Positions 53,660-64,000 of a stretch of DNA of 64,000 nt are shown here, in pieces. The stretch is from the NCBI GenBank assembly GCA_003117195.1, contig BDSI01000177.1, positions 1 to 64,000 of the forward strand. The letters run 5' to 3'. Numbering within the stretch: the first letter of the stretch is position 1; every line of letters starts with the position of its first letter. This DNA comes from Eudorina sp. 2006-703-Eu-15. Lineage: Eukaryota; Chlorophyta; Chlorophyceae; Chlamydomonadales; Volvocaceae. The notes under the pieces are model-generated. The model saw only the letters and a program-made list of their open reading frames with translations, was not told the origin of the DNA and ran no database searches. Both the position numbers and the translations under genes were made by a program.

Positions 53660-56600
53660 AGGCCTGCGCCCGGCATCGCAGTCACCTGCGGTCTGCGCCC
53701 CAGCCTGCCGACGTATGCATCCCTGGCACGCGCTCATTCGCAACGCTCGGTGGCTGCCGTGTCAGTGACGTCCCTTCCCGACGGTTCCATCAAGCAGCTC
53801 CTTCTTGGCAACCGGAATGTTTCAGCGCCCTGGAAACCAGCAGCAGCAGCAGCAGCTGGTCCATTCGGCGGCCCTGCCGCTTCCCCGGCACCGGCGGCAG
53901 GGGCGCAAGCCGCCGCAGCAGATGCGACCATGTCAGTGCTCGGCCCGAATGAGGTGGCAGCCCTGCCCCTGGTACGCGTATGATGGGTTGTGTGGAGGAT
54001 GGGCTTACAGAGGTTGGGTGTGCGTCGAGGGGGAGATGCATGGAGACCCTTCTTTGCATGGAGCATGTTACAGACGACCCCGCAGGCATCGGTGACAGCC
54101 AGAGGAAACCTCCACGCCAAACACACACTGCCGATGGGAAACCACGCCCCTGTGTTGGATGTGCTAGTTGCTTATCATGTTGTCCACTGCGATGCTTGCC
54201 GCAGTTGGCCGCGCACGCGTCGGGCAATGTCAGCTGGCTGCAGCAGCTCGAGGCCAATGTTTCGGTGGGGGAGGCTCTGCCGCCGCAGCTGCTGGTGCCT
54301 CGGCCGGGGGAGGTGGGCGGCCCCGCGGCAGTACCCCTGCTGTTGTTCTACAGGCGGGACTGGTGGCGGGCGCTGGTGGCTGGGGGGAGGGCGGGCAGCG
54401 GCAACTCAAGTGGGTTGGCGGCGGGAGCGGATGAGGACGCGGCGGCGGCGGTGCTGCCCCCTACCTGGGCGGTGTTCTCGGAGCTGGTTTCGGCGCTGCT
54501 CAACAAAGACCTGGATGGGGACGGACAACCCGACCACGTGTTGTGTGTCGATTTGATGCCGGGTAGGGCGGGGAGCTTGGGCTGGGTCGATGTGTGTTAA
54601 AACGGGGTGGGGCGGTGGGGTTGTTTTTGTCGGTGGTAAAGCAGCATCTTTAAAACGCAAGGGGCGTAGCAGGGGATGCCAGGGGGATGCCGTGTGCGTC
54701 ATGGACCAACCGGTTTGTTCATGACGGTACCAGGTTGGTTCATGACGGTAACAGTCGGTGGGTACGTGTCGGCGCGGAAACTGGCGCGACGCGGCCACCC
54801 CACCCCAGCACCCGTTCAGTTGCGCTCTCCCTTCACCCGTCCCGTCACCTGTGCCCACCTGTCCCCCCCAATAGGTTGCAAGGGCTGGGCGCTGCTGTCC
54901 GCCATCTTCTCCTCGCTGGTGCAGACCAACGGCACGCGGCAGGGCGTGTGGTTCGACCTGGGAGACATGGCGCCACAGCTGGGTGGGTCGGGGGGAAGGA
55001 GGGAGGGCCGCAGGGAGAGAGGGAGGGCAGCAGGGAGGGCAGGGCCGCAGGGAGGGCAGGGATGAGGCCGGATGAGGCTGGGTCAATCGTCCGGTTCCTC
55101 ACCCAGACCTGTCGACTCTGTTGAAAGCTTATATACGGTAACCACACTCGCGCCCCTGAGCCAACGTCTTAGCGCTGCGCGCTGCGCCTTGTTCATGCGA
55201 ACTCCGCAGACGGCCCCGCCATGCCCGCTGCACTGCATCTGTACGGCGCATTGGCGGCCGCCAACGCCGTGCCCTTCACCCCTGGCGGGAGCAACGTGTC
55301 TCGCAGCACGGTGGCCGTCTCCCCCGAGGAGCTGCTGGCCGGGGGCGGGGCAGTGGAGGAGCCCGGGGGCGCGCCCTTGTGCGGGGCCGTCAATCCGCTG
55401 TTCGCCGCGGGCCGCTGCCTCTTCACGGTCGACTGGGCGGCGGCGGCCCTGAGGATGACGGCGGAGGCCGCGCCGGGTGCGACGGGAGATGAGATTGGGA
55501 TGTGGGTTTTCTCCGCACCGTTGTTTTGGGGAGTTCGGTTTGCGCCGTTTTGTACGCCGGAATCGCACGAACCCGACATTGCATCGGGTCAGGACGCTGT
55601 TGCTGATCGCGTGCTCCGCCAAAGGGACCGCTCTATGTGTGTGGATGTAGATACCCCGGCCGCACCGACCAGACCTGACCTGACCTGACCGGATCGTATC
55701 CGACCGACCTGACCTGACGTGACAGGGATATCGGGGCGGCTTGGCGCAGCGCTCCTTCCCGGGAGCCCCATCACCGGGGCCCAGCAGAAGGCGCAGCAAG
55801 CGCCGCCGCCGCCGGCGCCAGCGTCGCTGCAGCAGCAGCGCAGCCAGCCGCCGGCGCGACGACGTGCCCGGGACCTCTTGACGTCCTTGCTGAACCGCCG
55901 CACGTTTGTGAGGGGCCTCATGGCCCCCGCGACCGGCCCGCCGCCTCCCTCGCCGCCGCCGGGGACACGTGACGCGCCGTCGTCGACCGTAGCGGCGGTG
56001 ATGACGGGGGCGGTGGCGGCGGCCGTGGCGGCGCGACAGCAGCCCGTGAGCGTGGCCCCCTTCATCGGAGAGGCCACCAACGTGTGGCTGCTGCCGCGGG
56101 CCTCCTGGTGGGAGCTGCGGACGCTGTCACAGGCGGGTGATTTCATCGAGTAAGTGACCCACGGGTCGGGTGTGGGTGTGTCCTGGGCATCCCTGGTTCG
56201 AGTGGGTCTGGCGTGGCGGGCGTCTTCCCGTCCTGCCGCCCCCTCCCGTGCATCCATCTCCCGAGATCCCCCGAATGATCGAGGGACATATCGCCCACAT
56301 AGCACTGAACGCATACCTGTTGCCTCGGGGGCTTTTGCTTCTGAGAGCCCGGCTGCAGCAAACCTACCCAGGGCGGGCACTCGGGACCCACCGGGCCGTG
56401 CTGGGGGCAGCCAGCGGGCGGGAGGGGCTCGGCGAGGGGATCCGCGTTGAGGGCTGGCATGTCCCCCCGGGGCGCGCAGGTACCTGGGGTACGAGCTGGA
56501 TCTCAAGTACGGCATCTTGACGAATTCGGCGCCCGATATCTGTAAGTGCGGGAAATGTGTGCGGTGGTTTGTGTCCACCATTGGGTGGGTGCGCTGCAAG

Positions 56601-58352
56601 GCCCATTGAGCCACACCGCTGGATCTGCACACTGGGGCCTCCCACGGGCCCACCACAGGTGGGGGGCCCGGCACGGGGCCGCCGTCTACCGCAACGGCAC
56701 GGCACGGCAGCTTGCTGTTAACGGCAGGGTGCTATGGGCTCTAGGCCGTCACCCGTCAGCCACCCTCACCATCCGGCCTCCCCCCCGCCCTCCACCCGCC
56801 ACCACCACCACCACCACCTGCCAATCGACATCGCGCTTCCGCAGGCGAGTTCAACGAGATCGATGGTCGCTGGGCGCCACGTCAGCAACTACAGCCTCCT
56901 TATCTCCTCGAGCAGCTACAGCCGCTACCGCCGGCGCTGGACGACCTGGTGGTGGCGCTCAGTTCGTCGCTGAGGGGCGGTAACGTCTCCGTCGGCTGCT
57001 CCAGGGGCGGGCTGCTCTCGCTGCTGGCGGATGCCGCCGCCGCGGCCGCCGCGGAGGGCGCAGCGGCGGCGGTGCTGAGGCTGGACGTCGCGGACTTGGC
57101 CAGCGTGTCGCGGGTGAGTGGCGGCGCCGAGGGGCTCGCTGGGCGGGCGTTGACGGGAACGTCGGCGTGGCGTTTCTCTAGGACGGGAGGGGAGGGGAGT
57201 ATAGGAAATTGGTAGACATATTCGAACCGCGCTGCTGGCAGAGCAACGGAAGGGAGGGAAGGGTTGCTGTACGGTAATCATCACGATCGATTAAAGGCCG
57301 CTGAGAAGGTGTCGGAGCGCAGTGCAAAGACGGTGGGGGGTCGGTACTACCTGCGGCACTGCCGCTGTCGACGCATGCATCCGCCACGAGCGGCGTTGGG
57401 TCGGGCCAGACACCCGTCGGGCTTGAGCTTGAAATGGGACCCTAGAGACACCCGTCGGGCTGAAGCTGAAGATGGAGGGTTGAGGTTCGGGTGCGGTGCG
57501 GTGCGGGGGCAAGCCTGCTTGGCAGCCACAGTACCCGGCACCAGGCGACCCACGGGTCGGCTTGATGATGAGAATGCGCTCCTGGCGTGCCGGCTGCTGA
57601 CCCTGGCGTGTGTATCGTATTGTGTGTGTACGGCTGTGTACGGTGATGACGTCATTGCTGCCCCTGCTACGGCGCACAGGCGACGGCGGCCGCCCTGGGG
57701 CACCGCAATGCAGCGCTGGACATCACTTTGCCGTACAGTGTATCGTACAGGCAAGTACGGATTCCATTCCGGCGGTTCGGCCTCAAATGGGTCCAAACCG
57801 GATCGGGGTGAAAGCCGTACTCACCAGGGGGGGGGGGCGCCGGCGGCGTGGGCCGGGATCCGAGGGGAAAGGCGGGTATGGGTATGCGACAACAGCTCGA
57901 TCCGAGGCGGCACCCGCATCGCACCTCCAACGTCAACGCTGCGACTAGGATACAGGCATGCTGACGATGCTGTTGCCGTGTCGATTCTGCATTCTGCAGC
58001 TGTTCACTGTCACACGGGTGGGCTACTGCCTGTCACACGGGTGGGCTACTGCCGCGTCTGCCGCTCCAACCCCCCCGGCCCCCCCCACACACACACGCGC
58101 GCGCAGGGAGGTCCTGGACACGTTGGCTGTCAGCGCACTGCAACCAACCGTTGGGGGCGGAGCTGCTGCGGCCCGCGTGCCGGCAGCAGTGGCGGTGTCC
58201 GGTCACCGGCGGGTGGCGGCGGAGGCGGCGGCGAGCAGCGGCGCGGAGGACTTGGCCGCAGCACTGGAGCAGCTGGCGGCGGAGGCCTCGCGGGAGTTTG
58301 AAGTCCTGCTCGAACGTGGGTGTGGCTGCGGGTGTGTGGCTGGGAGTGCGGC

Positions 58353-58391
<39 letters not shown>

Positions 58392-58420
58392 TTAGAAGTG
58401 CAACCCGCCCGCCCGCCCGC

Positions 58421-58474
<54 letters not shown>

Positions 58475-61400
58475 AAACAGAGCCGCGAGAAGAGAAGTCC
58501 AGGGCGTGACAGCTCGACTTGTGTGTGTGTGTTGGGGGGGGGTATGAACGAGTGGTGCGGGGCGTGTCGCCCGTGTCGCTTTTCCACAGCCGTTTCCTCC
58601 AAAGCCGTTAAAAGGGCTCGGCCCCGGAACAGACAGTCGGCCTCTGTGCTTGCCAACCGCGCACGCCCGCGAAGTAGCATGCATCCGAGTGGCCGCACCT
58701 CGCCGCGACCCGGCCGCTACCGTCTCCGACAACCAGCCACGACTGTGGCCGGCGCCGCCCACACACCGCCGCCGCCGTTTCGCACTGCAGGTTTCCCCTA
58801 CCCGGCCATCCTGCGGCAGTTGTACCGCAGCTCCATCGGCAACGCCGAGCCGCGCATCGCCGGGAGCGACTTGGGCGTCGGCGGTGCCGCCGCCGACGCC
58901 GCCGGCGGCCGTGGCGACGCGCTGCGCTTGGGGCTCCCCTTGGGTCTGACCCTGGGGGTCGTGGGCGGGCTGCTCCTGCTGGTGGGCCTCGCGGCCGGCC
59001 TGCTGGTGCTGCGTCGAAGGACGAAGCTGCCGCCACGGTACTGTCGAGCGTCGAAGCCGCCGGGCCCGGGGCCGTTCACGACGCTGGCCATGACGGACGT
59101 GCAGGTACGTGTAAGGCGGCAGGCGGGCGACGGGCGGCTGGGGGAGGGGGACGGGCAGGAGCGTGACGTGGGCACATGGGATGGATGGAAGGCTTGGCCG
59201 GATGGGTAGGGGTCAGATGAACGTTATGACTGAATGAACGTTACAGCGGACCCCAAAAGGGATCAACGGTGTGAAAATATGTGTGTCACATCACCCGGCA
59301 GTGGCCGCAGTGGCCGCGGGACGGGGCGGCGGGTCTGGCCGGTGTGTGTTCGGCACCTCGGCGGCACGGATGGTTGGTTGGTTGGTTGGTTGGTTGGTTG
59401 GTTGGTTGGTTGGTTGGTTGGTTGGTTGGTTTGATGGCCCGCATGCGCCGCCCCGACTTGAGGGGGTCCGGTCCGGCTCCAGGGGACCCTGCTGGCCACG
59501 TGCACGCGCACTGACCGCTGGCCCATTGACTCCTGACCCAGATCGCGATCACGTCCCATCGCAGCGCCCTACCCGCCATACCCGCCCTACCCGCCTCGCA
59601 GCGCCCCGCCTGCCTGTACTCATCCCCGTCCTCCCCCCGTGCTCGCCTCCCTGTCTCCCCGGGCCCTCGCCCCCAGAATTCAACGTTGCTCTGGGAGGTG
59701 CTCCCGGAGGGCCTTATGGACGCCTGCCTCGCCATCCACCACCGGGTCATGCGGCAGGTGAGGGGTGTGTGTGGGCGGGGTGGGTCCAGCGGGCGGGGTG
59801 GGTCCAGCGGGCGGGGTGTTGTGGGTGTTTAAAGAAGAGACCCGCCCGACCCAAAACAAGGACCAACATACTTAGCATATTGTAGGTGTTGTGGGTGGGT
59901 GCGTGGTGGCAGCTCAGTAAGCGCGCAAGTGCGCGGACTGCCCGGGCGCAGGTGCACCCTCTTGGCGAGGGCCCCCATGCCGCTACTCGCACCCTGCTCG
60001 CCCTCCTCCCCCCTTAGCGGCTCTGTCCCGGTCCCCTCGCTGGGTGTGGGTCGTGTCCGCTGTTCCCTTCAATCCCTCCCCCTGTCCCTCTCCTGCCCAT
60101 TCTTCCTGCCTAACCCCCCTCCCTGTCCCCCCTCAGGCCATCGAGAGCCACAGCGGCTACGAGGTGTTCACGGAGGGGGACGCCTTCGCGGTGGCCTTCC
60201 ACGCACCGGATGACGCGCTGGGGTTCGCGATGGACGTACAGGTGGGTAAGGCGAGGGGAGGGGGGGAGGGGGGAGGGGAAGGGGAAGGAGAACGGGGGAG
60301 GGGGAAGGGGAAGGGGAGGGGGGGGGTGTATGCGTGTGAGTGTGGGTGTACCCAAACCAGCGAAACCAAGCCCATGTAAGAGCCCTCTAGATCCCGCTGG
60401 AGCCTGTCTATCGCCCACACTGCGTGATGCTCTGCCGACGACGGTACTTGCGCACCGATGCACTGCCGACGACGGTACTTGCGCACCTCTGCACCTCTTG
60501 AGCCAAAAGCCAGCCGAGTGCCGTACTGTGGTCGTACTGCACGCAGATGGGCCTCCTGGAGGCGGACTGGCCGGCGCCCCTCCTGGAGCAGCCCGACGCG
60601 GGTGAGGTGTGGGTGCTGCTGCACCACCCCGCGCGCGCCGTGCCCCTGCCGCAGCCCGGCACCCCGCACCCGCAGCAGTACCAGCAGCAGCAGCAGTCGC
60701 AGCCGTCGTCCAGCTGGCGCTCCTTCCGAAAGGTCACACCGCCGCCGGAAGGCCTCGGCGGCGGCGCCGCCGCCACCGCCGCCGCCGCCGCGTCCCAGGC
60801 TGCCGCCTCCGCCGCCTCCATGCACCGGCCCGCGTCGCCGCTCCTGATGATTGAGGATGTCGCCGGCCGGCAGGCCGCCGCCGCCAGCCCGCGCCCCGCC
60901 GGCGACGGCGCCGCCAGTGCAGCTGTAGCTGCTGACGCCGGTGCCGACGGCGCTGCTGCGGCTGCTACTGACGCTGTGTCTGGCGTCGCCGGGATTTGTA
61001 GCGCCGCCGACCAGCCAGGAGGGATGGATGAGCCGCCGCCATGGTGGCATGGGCAGAGCAGTCCCGTGGGGGGCCCTAGGGTGTCGGCGGCCGACGGCGT
61101 CGCCGGCGCCGCCGCGGTGGCGGCGGCGCCTGCGGGCTCCAGCCCGATCCTCCGCCGCCCTCCTCGCTTCCTCCGCTGGCAGTCCGAGCCGCGCTCCGGC
61201 AGCTGTGCCATCTCCGGCGGGCCGCACTCGCCGGGCAACCCGGCGGCCGGCGGCCTGTCGTCGCCGCCGCCGCTCGGCGTCACGGCACGCGGATTGGTGC
61301 CGTACAGGGCCAGCGCCGCCATCACCGCGACGGGGATCCTCAACTGCATCAACCACCACGCAACCACCAACTGCTCCACTCCCGGCCTGTCCCCGCAACA

Positions 61401-64000
61401 GCCCGGCCAGCCAAAAACCGGCCCGCCGTCGCCGTACCTCGGCAGCGGCCTCGCACCGCCGGCGTCACCTGTGCCGGGGTCCTTCGCCTCCGCCGCCGGT
61501 GGCGGCGGCAGCCGCCGCCTCCGCCGCGGCACCAGCACCGACGGCGTGACTGACCCGTGGGTCTGGCTGCCGCCGCCACTGCCACAGCCGAGCCCGTCGA
61601 TGCGGCCGGGGCATGCGGCGGCGCGGAACCTGCTGACGGCTCTCCGGGAAGCCACGAGCCGCTCCGGAAGCTGGCGGAGGCCTTGGAAGACGAAGAGCAG
61701 CGGGCAGCTGATTGCGGGGGAAGCCTATCAGCGGCGCTGCGCCCAACTGGCGTTGGGGTTTGGCGGTGGCGGCGGCGACGGCTGCGGTGGCGATGGCGAG
61801 CAGCCGGCACCGGCGGCGGTAATGCCGGCGGCGGTGACGGCGGTGTCGACCGTCGCAGTCGCGGCGGCAGCGGCAGCGGCCGCGACGGCGACGGCGGCGG
61901 CGGCGGCGGGGGATGACGGCGTCAGGTCGGTGGAGGGTGCGCTGCCGTCAACGGCTCGTACGATCGGCGGCGGCGGCGAGGCGGTTGACGACACGCGGGG
62001 TGACGGCGAGTCGCAGGTACGGAAGTAAGGATGTCATCCAAAGGCTGTCGTACTAAACGTGTCGTACAGCATCATAGCCTTGCTTCGCTGCGTCGCGCAT
62101 TCATCGTAATTGTGGACATCGTAATTGTGGACTAAGGCCATCGTAACTGTGGACTAAGGCACCGAAAGCTGGGTAGGGTCTAGCTGTCCCTCCCTTCCTC
62201 CCTCCGTCGGGCAGCCGCGCAACATAAACATGTCTAGCAATTTCCTATATCCCTCCCTCCCTCTGTTGTACCCATCCCTGCCTAACTGTCTGTCCGGCGA
62301 TCCCTTTGCTGCCCGCCAGTCTGGCACCCCACCCGCCCACGCGGCCGTCGAGGCAGGAGAGTCCGGGTGCGACGTCACCCCGCCCCGGCCACCTTCCCGG
62401 ACGAGGGACCCGCAGCCGTCATGGCTGACCTCTGGCCCCACGGGTCGCTCGTGTGCCGCTGGGGAGACCCATGGGTCAGTGTCCGCTGCGGACCGCGATC
62501 GTGATGGCGACCTGCGTACACAGGTCGCCGATGCCACGTCAGCGGCGCTACGTCGTACGGACCCCACCACCAGCATCGGGGACCCCGGGGGATGCGACCG
62601 CAGCGGCGGCGGCGGCGGAGGGGCAGCGGACTGCCGTACGCCTGTAGACGAGGCAACGGCGGCGGCAGCGACGGCTGACGCTGCCGCGGCGAAGCAGTTG
62701 CTGACCAATCAGACAGGTACCGCTGCTACAGCGCCCAGTACGGCAACAGAAGCCGCGGGGAAGCCACCGCTGCCGCCGAGTGCTTCTGCCGCTGCCGCCG
62801 CCGCCGCCGCCGCTGCCGGTCCCTGGGCGCGCTATCCCGCTAAGCTGGATGAGCAGGGACGGGTTGCACCCACCATCACCAGCACCAGCAGAAACAGTTT
62901 GGCTGCGGGGCTGCCGTCGCGCGCACCCAAACAAAGAACCTCCGTCGCACCTGCCGTCGCCGTACACGCCGCCGCCGTACATGCCGCCGCCGCCGCCGCT
63001 GCCAAGACGTCGCCCCCGGGTCCCCTCTCTGACGGCGAGCCGCTCCTGGAGGTGTCGCAGCTGGCCCAGCTCCTCACCACCGGTTCGTACACAGGTGCCA
63101 ACCACCCTAACTGCCGTACCGACCCTAACGGCCTGGTCGGAAAGGCGTCCGGCGGCAGCTTCTCTGCTGGCGGAGGCGGAGGCGGAGGCGGCCGCGCCGA
63201 GGATGACATTGAGGATGACGACGAGGACGATGACGGCAGCGGCAGCGGCTGGGCCCTGGACTGGAAGAATCTGGTCACGTGGGAGGCGGCGGCGGCGGTG
63301 CCGCCGACGCCGCGGCCGCGGCAGCGGCCGCAGCCCCTGGCGCCGGCGCCGAGTGCGCCCGTACTCTTGGATCCGGCGGCGGCGGCCCGGCTGCTCTCCG
63401 GCGCCAACAGCCGTACGCCGTACCGTCGCAGCGCGACACGCAGCGCCAGTCTGCCGACGCACCAGGGCCGACAGGGCTCCGTCACGGTGGCGGACGCCGC
63501 CGCCGCCGTCAGCGCGGCTGCCGCCCCCGACAGCGCCGTCGCCATCGCCGCCGCCGCCGCCGCCGCGCAGCTTACGACTACGGGGCCCGGCTCAAGTACG
63601 GGCTCAACGGTTCTGCAGTCCACGGGTTCGTTGCCGCGGCGGTTGCGTAACGGTCGCTGGTGGAGCTGGGCCAAGCTGCAGGAGGGTCTGCCGTCCGTTG
63701 GATCCATCGGATCCAAAGCTGTACGACATCTTGACGAGCAGGGAAACCCACAGGGGCCCTCCTCACCGCCCCCGTCGGCGCTTGCGGCGGCGGCGGCGGC
63801 GGCGGGTGTGGGGAGTCTCTCACCGCCGCAGAAGCGGCCGATGTTGCTGATCTCCCACTCCCTCCCGCGGAGGTTGGAGAGCCTGCTGGGGCCGTCGGCG
63901 GCCGCCGCGCCGCCCCGTCTGTCGCCGCTACACCCCACCCGGTCCATCCAGCCTCAGCCGCCCACGGCGCTCCTCCGCTCGCTGCCGCCGCCGCTGCTGC
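53660..64000 (+). CDS. Receptor-like class III nucleotide cyclase with solute-binding ectodomain, 3' end off window
   Basis: Phase-consistent exons: 53660-53971, 54205-54562, 54875-54982, 55210-55476, 55726-56149, 56480-56541, 56845-57113, 58111-58315, 58791-59104, 59677-59757, 60137-60241, 60547-62016, 62320 onward; at least 1,885 residues. The ectodomain resembles bacterial ABC sugar-type solute-binding proteins (PPTWAVFSELVSALL, DLDGDGQPDH, FTVDWAAAALRM, GRLGAALLPGS, NVWLLPRASWWEL). One membrane helix (LGLTLGVVGGLLLLVGLAAG) is followed by basic RRRTKLPP. The cyclase half-domain has a metal-binding Asp (FTTLAMTDVQNSTLLWEVLP) and a second one in GYEVFTEGDAFAVAFH, then GFAMDVQMGLLEADWP. After LLEQPDAG comes low-complexity Ala/Gly/Pro/Gln sequence to the window end; the rest of the catalytic domain is not reached. 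Inference: an extracellular small molecule controls cAMP or cGMP production. The true start is uncertain; the acceptor at 53,659 (TTTTTTGCAG) suggests an upstream exon with the signal peptide. Confidence 0.8.
57190..57250 (+). repeat. Intron-associated repeat module, copy 5 (best preserved)
   Basis: TATAGGAAATTGGTAGACAT then ATTCGAACC and GCGCTGCTGGCAGAGCAACGG, in the cyclase intron 57114-58110. ATTCGAACC resembles a Pol III B-box. Confidence 0.7.
58357..58471. repeat. (GT)n tracts flanking a (CCCG)n tract
   Basis: Two GT runs around GTTTAGAAGTGCAACCCGCC, which is the reverse complement of the dispersed motif at 8,470. It lies in the cyclase intron 58316-58790. Confidence 0.9.
59370..59431. 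repeat. (GGTT)n microsatellite
   Basis: About 15 perfect units in the cyclase intron 59105-59676. Confidence 0.97.
62205..62262 (-). repeat. Intron-associated repeat module, copy 6
   Basis: Reverse copy: CATGTCTAGCAATTTCCTAT followed by a CCCT-rich tract, in the short cyclase intron 62017-62319. Confidence 0.65.

Noticed and set aside
62832..63947. Long open frames on minus and in a second plus frame
   Set aside because: Shadows of the cyclase exon that runs open from 62,320 to the window end in the frame continuing the upstream exon phase.

Overview
The window is nuclear DNA of a green alga, most likely a chlamydomonadalean/volvocine species. The evidence is a very GC-rich genome with many short introns bounded by GT(GC)-AG, TGTAA-type poly(A) signals, long Ala/Gly/Pro/Gln-rich inserts in coding exons, abundant micro- and minisatellites, and gene content typical of this group: a nuclear CcdA for thylakoid cytochrome assembly, a nuclear sulfate-binding protein, and a large class III nucleotide cyclase. 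Exon models were built by hand from splice sites and reading phase. Internal exon lengths and phases agree, but individual boundaries may be off by 1-2 bases.

Layout. (1) 1-13,739, minus: at least 24 exons of a huge multidomain protein (EF-hands, a 583-codon disordered exon, a WW-like segment, an NPCBM-like segment, a PLAT domain); both ends are missing. (2) 14,165-14,236: tRNA-Val(AAC). (3) 15,760-19,092, plus: F-box/LRR/ankyrin protein with an N-terminal PAM2-like motif. (4) 21,199-27,200, minus: complete calnexin in 12 exons. (5) 28,507-28,890, plus: ribosomal protein eL22, single exon. (6) 29,995-33,010, plus: chloroplast CcdA, 6 exons. (7) 34,385-37,563, plus: SERINC/TDE1 membrane protein, 6 exons. 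(8) 40,078-45,240, minus: chloroplast-type sulfate-binding protein, 6 exons, with a 1-kb 55-bp minisatellite in one intron. (9) 45.3-53.3 kb: a lower-GC, transposon-rich interval. It holds a 3.28-kb element with 59-bp terminal inverted repeats that carries a tyrosine recombinase and a divergent Ulp1/C48-type cysteine protease, then a second, roughly 1.1-kb element with inverted ends. (10) 53.66 kb to the end, plus: a receptor-like cyclase with a bacterial solute-binding-like ectodomain, one membrane helix and the first half of a class III cyclase domain, interrupted by more than 1,000 low-complexity residues; it runs off the window.

The host genes look like an ordinary housekeeping and signalling neighbourhood (ER folding, ribosome, thylakoid redox, membrane lipid, sulfate uptake, cyclic-nucleotide signalling), not an operon or pathway cluster. 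The most unusual item is the inverted-repeat element at 48,048-51,328. It pairs a tyrosine recombinase (a class that normally lacks long TIRs) with an Ulp1-like protease, has hairpin palindromes inside each TIR, and has an internal 29-bp iteron array sharing the palindrome arm sequence. Other patterns of interest are a module repeated mainly in introns, a strongly over-represented GACCC(R)(Y)GGGTC palindrome, and tandem GTGG arrays that begin exactly at 5' splice sites.
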